Shown here in pieces: positions 6,813 to 13,883 of a stretch of DNA of 18,138 nucleotides; the stretch's first letter is position 1, and each line of letters begins with the position of its first letter. Source of the stretch: Pectinatus sp. (GTDB taxonomy: Bacteria; Bacillota; Negativicutes; Selenomonadales; Selenomonadaceae); contig JAHHSR010000030.1 of NCBI GenBank assembly GCA_020025075.1, positions 1 through 18,138 on the forward strand. The letters run 5' to 3'. Under the pieces are notes generated by a model. The model saw only the letters and a program-made list of their open reading frames with translations, was not told where the DNA came from and ran no database searches. The translations under genes were made by a program, and so were the position numbers.

Positions 6813-8903
6813 TTATCTCAGAGCTTTTTTTCGTATATAGCGACGCTGATAATAGTCCAATGTGCGATATTGAAGAACATCAAAAAAGTGTTTCTTAAAA
6901 GAAGTATTTGATAAAAAAGGCATCATTTCATCTCGCATAGATAACAAAAACCCCGTTTTTTCGACAAACATTTGGCCATTTTTAAGATGTTCTACAGGCA
7001 TTTTTTTAATTAGATTTAAATGTTTACTATCAGCTATATCAGGCAATTCTGTATAACTTTTTACTAATGATAGGTCTTTCCAATTGATGCCATGTGAAAA
7101 AAATTTCTTCCATACTGCAATTGCTTGTTTTTCCGTTATACTCAAGCGGATATTGCCACTATTATAAAACGTATATAGCACGGGCATCTTATAAATGCGA
7201 GTCATATTGGTATTTTCTATCTCAAAAATAAAATCCCGCACTATTGACGAAAATATCTCCTGTTCTTCTCTATTCAGCAATCCTTGCTGCGCAAGATATG
7301 ACAGATAATGCGAAAATGGATTTTCACGATGATTTTTTAGGCAAAGTTCATAAATGTCACTTTCCATATATGTAAACAACTCGACACGTGAAGGAACATG
7401 TTCAACTAGTTTTTTGATACGCCAAAATTCTTCTTTAATTTTTTCATGTAGTTTGAGTTTTTGTTTGGATATGCGTTCAAATAAATCAATGAGATGTATG
7501 TCAAAATCGACCTCACAACCATCAGGATATTCTAATTCTCCAACAGGAGTGTGTCCATGCCCCAAAACACTGTTTTGGCGTGTAAGATAACCTATAACGA
7601 GCCCTGCCTTTTCATAATTGCCTATAAAATCAAGCACATTTAAAAAATTTTTCTTATAAGAGCGGCGCAAGCCCCTTCCCAATTGCTGCAAAAAAACAGT
7701 TGGTGATTGTGTTGGACGCAAAAACATTACCATATCAAGCCCTGGTATATCGACGCCTTCGTTAAAAATATCGACAGCAAAGATTACCTTTATTTCACCT
7801 TCATTGAGCTTTTTAAGCGCCTCATCACGTCCTAATGTATATTCAGAAACTTTATTGCTGCAAACAGCAACAGAAGAAATTCCACTTTGCGAAAAAAGAG
7901 CGGCCATCTTGCAGGCATGTTCTTGAGTTGCGCAAAAGCCAAGCGCACGCTGTGAATGATATTTCTTATAATGCTTGATAATAAGACTGGAACGTTTTTT
8001 ATTATTAAGATATTTACCATCTAATTGCTTGCCTGTATATTGGCCATTAACAAGGCGCAAATCTCCATAATCTGTCTCATCATAAATGCCATAATAATGA
8101 AATGGCGTTAAAAGTCATTTATTAATTGCCTCATATAAAGATATTTCGTAAGGAACGTTATAATCATATATTTCATAGATATTTTGGCCATCTAAACGTT
8201 CTGGGGTTGCTGTCAATCCAAGCAAAAAACGTGGTTTAAAATAACTAAGGATATTTTTATAGCTAGTATTTACAGCGTGGTGGAATTCATCAATTACGAT
8301 ATAATCAAAGTAATCCGACGGATAATAATCTTTACTTAAATACTTTTCTTGTCCTAAAGTGGCAACAGAAGCAAAAAGAAGATTTTTTTTCAAATCTTTA
8401 CGCTGACCAGCAAAAAAACCATAATTTTCATCGTGGCGAACATTATAAAAGCTCTTAGCTGCCTGACGCAAAATCTCTTCCCGATGAGCAACAAACAAAA
8501 CATGTGCATATTCTTTTGAATCAAAAGCTGCCAGATACGTCTTTCCAATACCAGTTGCTGCTTTTATCAAAGCACGCTTAGCCCCTTCGGCGCGATTTTG
8601 TCGCAAAGCATAAAGTGCCTCAATCTGAGCGCCGCGCGGCTGAAAAAGCGAAGTAATTTTCTTTTCATTTTGTATATCAGTATTTTCTAAAAGTTGTAAT
8701 GGCGCTGGTCTATGCCAGTTTTTAGCGTATTTTTCTAATTCATAATCATCAATGACTATGGAATGATTCTCATATAAATCTAAAAATGTCATTAAAAATT
8801 CACGATAACTTTGTTGGTCTCGCTTTTCTTGCAAACAATAATTCCATTCAATACCAGAAGTAAGAGCACTTTTAGAAACATTTGATAAGGTGCGCACTGG
8901 CAA
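6813..8903 (-). pseudogene. Broken PLD-nuclease/DEAD-type helicase (one in-frame TGA, N-terminus lost)
   Basis: A superfamily 2 helicase of the kind fused to a phospholipase D-type nuclease (COG3886/COG1061-like), a class common in defence islands. From the N-terminal side: the tail of a PLD domain (SNVSKSALTSGIEWN), Walker A AATGIGKT, DEAH-like VIDEFHH, GLTATPER, then the C-terminal helicase half with FNEGVDIPGLD and QQLGRGLRR, and a C-terminal family region. It is broken in two ways. A TGA at 8115-8117 separates two halves that stay in the same frame, with sensible sequence on both sides (EAINK, stop, LLTPFHYYGIYDETD), so a single substitution explains it. Upstream of about 8,900 the catalytic HxK part of the PLD domain and the native start are missing and sequence from another gene takes over. 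The remaining halves are 8115-8903 and about 6813-8114. Confidence 0.85.
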
Positions 8904-8912
8904 GACTGGAGT

Positions 8913-9248
8913 GTTGAAGCGGGCATGGTGTGTTATCTGATAGGCTTGATGAGCATGCCGAATGCCGCCTGGCTCTATATAAAAATTGCCCCAGCACCTC
9001 GGAAATCGCCCGGCTCATCAGCGGTATCGTGCCAGTGCACAAGGAAAAATACATCAATGATATACACGGCAGCAAGCCATAGGCTTTCGTCTATAAAGAT
9101 GGCAGGGCATTGCAAAATATCGCCGCTAATTTTGTCAAAAAGATGCTGTAAAACGGATTAAGCGGAAGACATTGCCATCTTGAGCCTGCACCGTGCCGAA
9201 AGCAGCCTGCTTTATGAGATAAAAAAAGAGCTTGCACTAAAAGAATAA
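8913..9248 (+). pseudogene. Decayed C-terminal fragment of a superfamily 1 (UvrD-like) helicase
   Basis: Reading from 8933 gives LSDRLDEHAECRLALYKNC, PSTSEIARLISGIVPVHKEK and so on. The YKNCPSTSEIA segment matches the NxRxTxEI motif of UvrD/Rep-type helicases, and after a shift of frame the end reads SAEDIAILSLHRAESSLLYE. The frame carries a TAG at 9080, a TAA at 9149 (both one base from Glu codons) and an apparent 2-nt loss near 9163, after which the last stop is at 9246-9248. It is therefore a remnant that cannot make protein. It lies antisense to, and abuts, the truncated start of the other helicase. Confidence 0.65.
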
Positions 9249-9304
9249 TCCGCCGGCAGGCAATCTGCAGCATATTCTCGTAAAAATAATAAGTTGCTGA
9301 ATAC

Positions 9305-9336
9305 AAAAAGCTGAGCTTAAAAGCTCAGCTTTTTTT
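9305..9336. terminator. Bidirectional terminator upstream of the CRISPR leader
   Basis: Perfect 14-bp stem AAAAAGCTGAGCTT / AAGCTCAGCTTTTT with a 2-nt loop and a run of seven T. It ends transcription coming from the SF1 helicase remnant, insulating the CRISPR leader. Confidence 0.8.
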
Positions 9337-9555
9337 ACAAATTGAACCAAATCAGAAGATGATATTGTAAAATAAAAGCAGCTTAAATATTATGAATCTG
9401 GTTGAGCAGGAAAAAATTGCCCCCCCTAGCCACTATTGACAAATGAACAAAAAGTGCTAAAATAAAAATGTGAATAGAAAAAGCCTGTATGAAAAAAATA
9501 CCTTAGCGAAAATAGCCTTTTCAGCCCAGCAGTGGCGCGCTTTGCCAGCTCCGCA
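9337..9555 (+). promoter_or_regulatory. CRISPR leader with predicted promoter
   Basis: AT-rich stretch between a terminator and the first repeat, without coding potential. It holds a near-consensus promoter, TTGACA (9436-9441), 16-nt spacer, TAAAAT (9458-9463), which would start the array transcript roughly 85 nt before the first repeat. A run of seven C sits at 9420-9426. The leader side is set by the promoter and by the degenerate repeat lying at the opposite end of the array. Confidence 0.65.
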
Positions 9556-9990
9556 GTTACAACTCATACCCCGCAAGGGGACGGAAACGTAGCATACATA
9601 CCATGCTTGCGAATAGAAGGCAGTTACAACTCATACCCCGCAAGGGGACGGAAACTTGGCTCATCTGCACAACATTAAATTGTCACAGAGTTACAACTCA
9701 TACCCCGCAAGGGGACGGAAACCCGTGTCAGCATAATTACGAGCAGTATCAAATTCGTTACAACTCATACCCCGCAAGGGGACGGAAACAACAAGCCCTC
9801 GTCAAACGGCTGGCCGTCCGTAAGTTACAACTCATACCCCGCAAGGGGACGGAAACATCATCACCAAAGGAATAAATCACAACATATTCGTTACAACTCA
9901 TACCCCGCAAGGGGACGGAAACATGAATCTTGGGGAAACAGTTTAGCATCAATGCGCGTTACAACTCATACCCCGCAAGGGGACGAAAAA
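9556..9990 (+). CRISPR. Orphan CRISPR array, 7 repeats and 6 spacers
   Basis: 33-nt repeats at 9556-9588, 9623-9655, 9690-9722, 9757-9789, 9824-9856, 9890-9922 and 9958-9990. The first six are identical; the last is altered in its final bases (GACGAAAAA instead of GACGGAAAC), marking the distal end. Spacers are 34, 34, 34, 34, 33 and 35 nt and all differ. The repeat begins GTTACAACTCATA, has a CCCC-GCAA-GGGG hairpin whose loop is a GNRA tetraloop, and ends ACGGAAAC, a plausible 8-nt crRNA 5' handle. This shape resembles type III or I-D repeats more than I-C or I-E, but the subtype cannot be settled here. No cas gene lies in the window, so any processing proteins must be encoded elsewhere. Confidence 0.97.
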
Positions 9991-10021
9991 AGTACCGCCT
10001 AAATACAGGCGGTACTTTTTT
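9986..10021. terminator. Bidirectional terminator fused to the last CRISPR repeat
   Basis: Stem GTACCGCCT (9992-10000) with AGGCGGTAC (10007-10015), extended by six A/T pairs, around a 6-nt loop AAATAC. The A-run of the stem is the same A-run that replaces the end of the last repeat, so array and terminator share bases. Confidence 0.85.
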
Positions 10022-10384
10022 GCTGCCAAGAAGCTTAGAAAGTTTATTTTGTGCGGACAACTTCAAAACTGCCCCAAAGACATATTTTCAGTGTCATATT
10101 GTAGAAACAAGCACCGGCAATAGAATTATGGAAGAGAGTATAGCAAGGAGCCATACCAGTAAAATAAGTATCAGCTAATATCATCACGAAAAATATAATC
10201 TGCCTATACCTAATACAAAATAAGATATATGCCGTTAATGCCTGTAACAATTAATATAATGGGCAAGACTTAATTTATGAGCCTGTAGCTAATTGGAAAT
10301 AACAGACTTGGGGCAAAAGGGCTTTTGGATAAGAGGCCATTGTGATATTATATCAGTCTGATGGAAACTATGAGGGGGGATTAA
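10022..10384. other. Intergenic region after the CRISPR array, no gene recognised
   Basis: About 360 nt without a convincing gene. A 68-codon minus-strand frame (10044-10250) lacks a ribosome site and resembles nothing I know. Near the right end there is a small hairpin CAAAAG-GG-CTTTTG (about 10313-10326) and the near-palindrome TGATATTATATCA, which probably holds the -10 box of the SemiSWEET remnant. Confidence 0.4.
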
Positions 10385-10555
10385 ATGTCATTATCGCCAA
10401 AAAAGAGGAAAAAATATGTCGAGATACTCGCCTCTTGTGCCAGCGGGGTCTCTATATGCATGTACGTCTCATACATTCCGCAAATTCAGCTCAATTATCC
10501 TGAGAATTATCGCATGCCTGACAATGTTTTGAGCTTAAAAGAGCAGCTTGCTTGA
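10385..10555 (+). pseudogene. Truncated SemiSWEET/PQ-loop transporter
   Basis: A 56-residue frame with a strong ribosome site (GAGGGGG, 5 nt before the ATG). The first 35 residues, KKYVEILASCASGV then MYVSYIPQIQ, match the first helix and PQ motif of SemiSWEET, a three-helix membrane protein of about 85-95 residues that dimerises to move sugars. After the PQ motif the sequence becomes hydrophilic (NYPENYRMPDNVLSLKEQLA) and stops, so helices two and three are absent. It cannot form the normal fold; it is likely a deletion remnant, with the tail possibly from another gene. Confidence 0.6.
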
Positions 10556-10579
10556 ACATTCATGCGTTTTTTGTATAAT
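10552..10579 (+). promoter_or_regulatory. Predicted promoter of the secreted-protein gene
   Basis: TTGAAC (10552-10557), 16-nt spacer, perfect TATAAT (10574-10579), about 33 nt before the ATG at 10612. The -35 box overlaps the stop codon of the SemiSWEET remnant. Confidence 0.6.
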
Positions 10580-10611
10580 AAAAGTATTTGAAATTTTTGG
10601 AAGGAGCATGT

Positions 10612-11373
10612 ATGGAATATAGGAAAAAAGGGGCACTTTGGATTTTAACCGCATTAGCGGTCTTATTCTTTAGTTCATCTGCACTGGCTTCTTACAATCC
10701 TGTGCAGAGCATCTTAGATAAGATGCAGGGGAAATGGTATAATGCGAATGGCAGCGTTGTTTTGGATTTTGAAGGAAATACCGTAAATGGATGTCCTGTT
10801 GTTGGCATTTATAATCTTGCGGGCGGCAGTTCTGATTTCAGTTGCCTGCTTCGCATCGTTGAATCAGATGGATATCGTGACTTGCCGCTCATTTGCGAAA
10901 ATCTGCGAGATGGCAGCTATCATTCCCACATTATTTTAAATGGCGACAATTTTAATTCCAATAAAGGAACCTTGCTTACGAGAACTCCGACGGTGCAGTA
11001 TTTTGAATCAGTTGGCGGTATATATATTGATATGCCGGAAAAGGAGGTCTTGGCTAAATACGGCAAGCCGAGCTCTATCAGGCATTCCTATGAATGGAAT
11101 AATCTGAAAGTATGGGAATATAAAAAACTAGGTTTGGATTTGGTGATGCGCCATCAGTGCGTCTGGATAATTAAAATCTATAAGAATGGCAATCGCCGTT
11201 TTGACAGAACGGGATTCAACTGCACAAATGACCTCTATGGATTTTGCTCGGAATATGGCTTTGGTCGTGTTCCGGCAGCGGGAGGAGAGTGCGGTTACGC
11301 TGTGGCACCAGGCGAATATATGTGGTTTACTGATTATCCCAACAGCATTATGCTGACAGATTTTTATTGTTGA
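10612..11373 (+). CDS. Secreted protein of unknown function
   Basis: 253 residues. Starts MEYRKKGALWILTALAV with a clear signal peptide likely cut after SSSALA (about residue 26). The frame is open from 10588, but AAGGAG sits 5 nt before the ATG at 10612. The mature part is a beta-rich domain (GKWYNANGSVVLDFEGNTV) followed by IDMPEKEVLAKYGKPSSI, a pattern seen in BamE/SmpA-like folds where a short motif recognises a substrate chain. Several cysteines are present, including one close to the C-terminus (residues C-F-x spacing toward DFYC), so disulphides are possible. No family could be named. It has its own promoter and faces the phosphatase gene tail to tail. Confidence 0.75.
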   Translation: MEYRKKGALWILTALAVLFFSSSALASYNPVQSILDKMQGKWYNANGSVVLDFEGNTVNGCPVVGIYNLAGGSSDFSCLLRIVESDGYRDLPLICENLRDGSYHSHIILNGDNFNSNKGTLLTRTPTVQYFESVGGIYIDMPEKEVLAKYGKPSSIRHSYEWNNLKVWEYKKLGLDLVMRHQCVWIIKIYKNGNRRFDRTGFNCTNDLYGFCSEYGFGRVPAAGGECGYAVAPGEYMWFTDYPNSIMLTDFYC

Positions 11374-11421
11374 TTTAGCAGATTAAAAGCTTAAAAAGGT
11401 TCGTGCAATATATCTTTATAA

Positions 11422-11482
11422 AAAACCTCCCTATTATAATTGTTGCGGTTTGTCGACTGCAAAATTATAATAAGGAGGTTTT
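11422..11482. terminator. Long inverted repeat between convergent genes
   Basis: A 20-nt arm at 11422-11441 (AAAACCTCC then CTATTATAATT) and its complement at 11463-11482 with one mismatch, extended inward by TTGC/GCAA. On the minus strand it is followed by TTTTTT and would end the phosphatase transcript; on the plus strand it ends in TTTT after the secreted-protein gene. The copies of GCAATAT on either side (about 11404-11410 and 11486-11492) look like a short direct repeat, so a small inserted element is an alternative. Confidence 0.6.
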
Positions 11483-11517
11483 GTCGCAATATGGGGAACT
11501 ATTGACCCGCAAAAGAC

Positions 11518-11979
11518 CTATATATCAGGTGCGGTTATGGTTTGCAATAAAGCCTTGCATCCCCTCAATACATCATCATATGTTGCCTCGAAGTCGCGCG
11601 TATACCACGGGTCGGCCACTGGGCGGTCTTCGTGGGTAAAGTCCAAGAGCAGGTGTACCTTGCCGAGCGGGTCGCCATCAGTTAAGCGCAGCAGGTCGTA
11701 TCTGTTTTCATCGTCCATGCCGATGAGGCAGTTGTATTTTTCGTAATCGGAAAGCGTAACCTGTACGGCATGGCGCGGCGTAAAGGGAATACCCTTTTCG
11801 CGCAGCTTGTCCTTGGTGGCATAATAGGTGTCAGCACCGATTTCATCGCGGCGGCAAGCGGCAGAGGCGACGAATATTTCATCAGAAAGCCCCGCTTTTT
11901 TTATTAAATCCTTCATGACAAACTCTGCCATGGTCGAGCGGCAGATATTGCCATGGCAGAGGAAAAGTATTTTAATCAC
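11518..11979 (-). CDS. Low-molecular-weight protein tyrosine phosphatase
   Basis: 153 residues. Removes phosphate from phosphotyrosine in proteins through a cysteine-phosphate intermediate. The P-loop CHGNICRS gives the C(X)5R signature with Cys8 and Arg14, and the general-acid loop is VADPWYTRDFEATYDDV with Asp at about 123. Length is normal for the family. The frame opens at a TTG (11988), but that would sit one base from the AAGGAG; the GTG at 11979 has proper spacing (10 nt) and leaves the usual start IKILFLCHGN. It stands alone, so its target is not suggested by context. Confidence 0.92.
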   Translation of the reverse strand: MIKILFLCHGNICRSTMAEFVMKDLIKKAGLSDEIFVASAACRRDEIGADTYYATKDKLREKGIPFTPRHAVQVTLSDYEKYNCLIGMDDENRYDLLRLTDGDPLGKVHLLLDFTHEDRPVADPWYTRDFEATYDDVLRGCKALLQTITAPDI

Positions 11980-12011
11980 TATTTCCAAACTCCTTTTCGT
12001 GTGTAAATTAT

Positions 12012-12042
12012 GCCGTGAAATGATGCTTTACGGCTGTTTTTT
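12012..12042 (+). terminator. Intrinsic terminator-like hairpin upstream of the phosphatase gene
   Basis: GCCG / CGGC plus AAA / TTT stem with one bulged G, a 6-nt loop TGATGC, and a T-run at 12037-12042 on the plus strand. No plus-strand gene ends here, so it is either a relic of a lost gene or a guard against read-through toward 12,130. Confidence 0.5.
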
Positions 12043-12144
12043 CCATTTGGGTTATTTGTATTTAAGCTTCCATAATCCGGCATAATATTGAACAGATACT
12101 CTCTGTAAAAGCTGGTGATTAAATTTATTCCATCTCGAAACCCT

Positions 12145-12567
12145 ACGCAAGGGTTAAGTGTATAGATGCACTTTCTTTAGATGATGTGAAAAGCATCAGC
12201 ACTTCAATAGTCAAGGCAAAATATATAAAAAATGCGCTACAACAGTTTTGGTAGAAACACTTGATTTTTCTCAATTAGCTATTATAACAGATGAAGCTAC
12301 ATTGGCACAATTGATTCAACTTCTAGGCATTGGAATGTGGACGGCCAAAATGTATTTAATTTTGTCTTAGACCGGCAAAACATCCTGCCTTTTGAAGATG
12401 TTGTTTTCTTGCAAAGTTACAAGTGGTTCTACAAGACAATTGACATATCAAAAGAATGAATAGAAAAGAAATGAAAAAAATGGAAGCCCTATTACTCTAT
12501 TGCAGTCAGATTTTTATACCAGCATTGGATATGATTCTCACAAAAGAAAAATTCATTTATACAAAAA
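12145..12567 (+). pseudogene. Frameshifted DNA-3-methyladenine glycosylase II (AlkA-like)
   Basis: Pieces of the HhH-GPD fold of AlkA, a base-excision repair enzyme for alkylated bases, occur in successive frames: IDALSLDDVKSISTSIVKAK; then TLDFSQLAIITDEATL followed by LLGIGMWTAKMYLIL, the helix-hairpin-helix; then VLDRQNILPFEDVVFLQSYK, containing the region of the catalytic Asp; then KWKPYYSIAVRFLY; then ALDMILTKEKF. At least three shifts separate them and the N-terminal domain is missing. It is clearly dead, yet the conserved order is complete enough to identify it. Confidence 0.85.
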
Positions 12568-12580
12568 GGAATGATAAATC

Positions 12581-13255
12581 ATGGGAATGAAAGACGAGGC
12601 TTCAAAAAAATTACAAGAAGCCTATGTAACAGCAAGCTATAACCCAAACACACTGTGCAACCATAAAGATTTCATTGACTATGTCATTGATAATACGCAT
12701 CTAACCTATAAATATGTATTATTTACCGCCCTGCTCGCAAAAGCAACGGATGAAGCCATCAACCCACTCTGCCTTCAAAAAAAATCTACTTTACCTGGTG
12801 CTTATGATGCAAGAACCATCTGCCATAAAGTAATCGTTCCATTTGAAATGGAAACCTTAAAAAAGGCACTCGGTGGCTCTAATGAACCTTTCTTAAATAA
12901 ACCTGCACGTTTTCCTGAATTAAGTAAGACCAATGCCGTTCGCCGTGGAAATGATCAACAGATTTTGAATAAATTATGTGATTGCTTACCAACCATCAAA
13001 GCGTCACAAGATGCATACCAATGCTTGGTATATTTACTGTGTAAATTAATAAAAATACGTGATGTACAGAAGGATGCATTGAATTTTTGTGTTAGAGAAA
13101 CATCCAATGCCCCTTCAATATTATGGACATATATTGATCAATATAGCCAGTTGCAGAAACTTTTTTCCCAGCAAGATGCAGTATTTTCACTTGTTTTACT
13201 GCTAAACTACTCTTTCCGCCAATTTTCGCTTCCGGAAAAATCGACTCAGGAATAA
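12581..13255 (+). pseudogene. SacI-family type II restriction endonuclease, C-terminus lost
   Basis: 224-residue frame starting MGMKDEASKKLQEAY. The stretches LLAKATDEAINPLCLQ, STLPGAYDARTICHKVIVPF and ALGGSNEPFLNKPARFPELS match the conserved N-terminal half of the SacI endonuclease family (site GAGCTC), whose members are around 350 residues. The C-terminal half is missing: the match fades near 13,200 and the last residues are read from antisense of the neighbouring GIY-YIG gene. No partner methyltransferase is nearby, which fits an inactive enzyme. The ATG has AAGGA 10 nt upstream. The family call rests on my memory of the motif block. Confidence 0.72.
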
Positions 13256-13736
13256 TTGAGATGTAAAACTCAATATCCTCTATATAATTTTCACAGGTAT
13301 GAATCTGAACACTTTCCAAATGATAATGCTGCTTTCTATACCTCTTATTGCAATTTTGTCTAGTTGGCGTAGTCGTAAGGCAACGAAAATGCTCATGCAC
13401 ATATTCACATAAGGCGTTTTCAATAAACAGCAGCTCATTGGTGCCGATGGTGGCATTGGGAAACTTGAAAGCAAATACCGTATGCCATGTCGCGTCGATA
13501 TCGCCAGAATGGGTGTTCATAATTCTTTTCTTGATTGTATCAAGTCCCGTCTGGCCAACATAAACGCTATTTGTATCAGATAAAAGCAAGTAGATGCCCG
13601 GCCCGTCCAACTCGTTTTCATAATCTTGTATTTTTTCTTTTTCAACCCTGATGGCTGCTATCTTAGAAGAATCACTGCTCATTGTGACAGTACCTCGATA
13701 GGTACCATCAGACAGATATATTTTTACGCCGCGCAT
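13092..13736 (-). CDS. GIY-YIG nuclease-family protein, C-terminus probably replaced
   Basis: 214 residues from the ATG at 13736, which has AAGGAG 8 nt upstream; the frame is open further up, but that part is poor in protein features. It carries a GIY-YIG domain: GIY at residues 47-49, YVG at 59-61, Arg71 and Glu106 (ELLFIENAL), the usual single-metal nuclease residues. About 45 residues precede the domain (GVKIYLSDGTYRGTVTMSS), as in members fused to DUF4357-like regions. The last 35-40 residues overlap the SacI-like gene on the other strand and are probably read from it, so the native C-terminus seems lost. A TATAAT lies upstream near 13,780 (minus strand). Role unknown; nuclease activity is plausible. 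Confidence 0.75.
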   Translation of the reverse strand: MRGVKIYLSDGTYRGTVTMSSDSSKIAAIRVEKEKIQDYENELDGPGIYLLLSDTNSVYVGQTGLDTIKKRIMNTHSGDIDATWHTVFAFKFPNATIGTNELLFIENALCEYVHEHFRCLTTTPTRQNCNKRYRKQHYHLESVQIHTCENYIEDIEFYISIIPESIFPEAKIGGKSSLAVKQVKILHLAGKKVSATGYIDQYMSIILKGHWMFL

Positions 13737-13840
13737 ATTCACTGCTCCTTGTTTAATTTTTCCGTTATAAGCCATTTTTATTATACTAAAATGATAAAGC
13801 AAGATATAGATGCATTTTAGCATAGTACATTCAAAGCGAA

Positions 13841-13864
13841 AAAAGGCACTATAAAGTGCCTTTT
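13841..13864. terminator. Bidirectional terminator between recombinase and GIY-YIG genes
   Basis: Perfect 10-bp stem AAAAGGCACT / AGTGCCTTTT with loop ATAA, followed on the minus strand by further T. It lies about 20 nt beyond the recombinase stop. Confidence 0.85.
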
Positions 13865-13883
13865 CCCATCGGCGCAATTATTT

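Noticed and set aside
8115..8117. TGA read as selenocysteine or another amino acid in the helicase
   Set aside because: No reason for selenocysteine at this place, the N-terminus is lost anyway, and other genes here use TGA as stop (smc remnant, DUF47 region).
9603..9952. Open frames on both strands across the CRISPR array, with repeated peptides
   Set aside because: The repeat peptides come from the CRISPR repeat itself; the 34-nt spacers break the frame and there is no ribosome site.
10044..10250. 68-codon minus-strand frame after the CRISPR array
   Set aside because: No ribosome site, promoter or recognisable family; composition is ordinary for AT-rich noncoding DNA.
11483..11505. Tiny frame after AAGGAGG in the long hairpin
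   Set aside because: It encodes only a few residues before a stop; the AAGGAGG is explained by hairpin symmetry.
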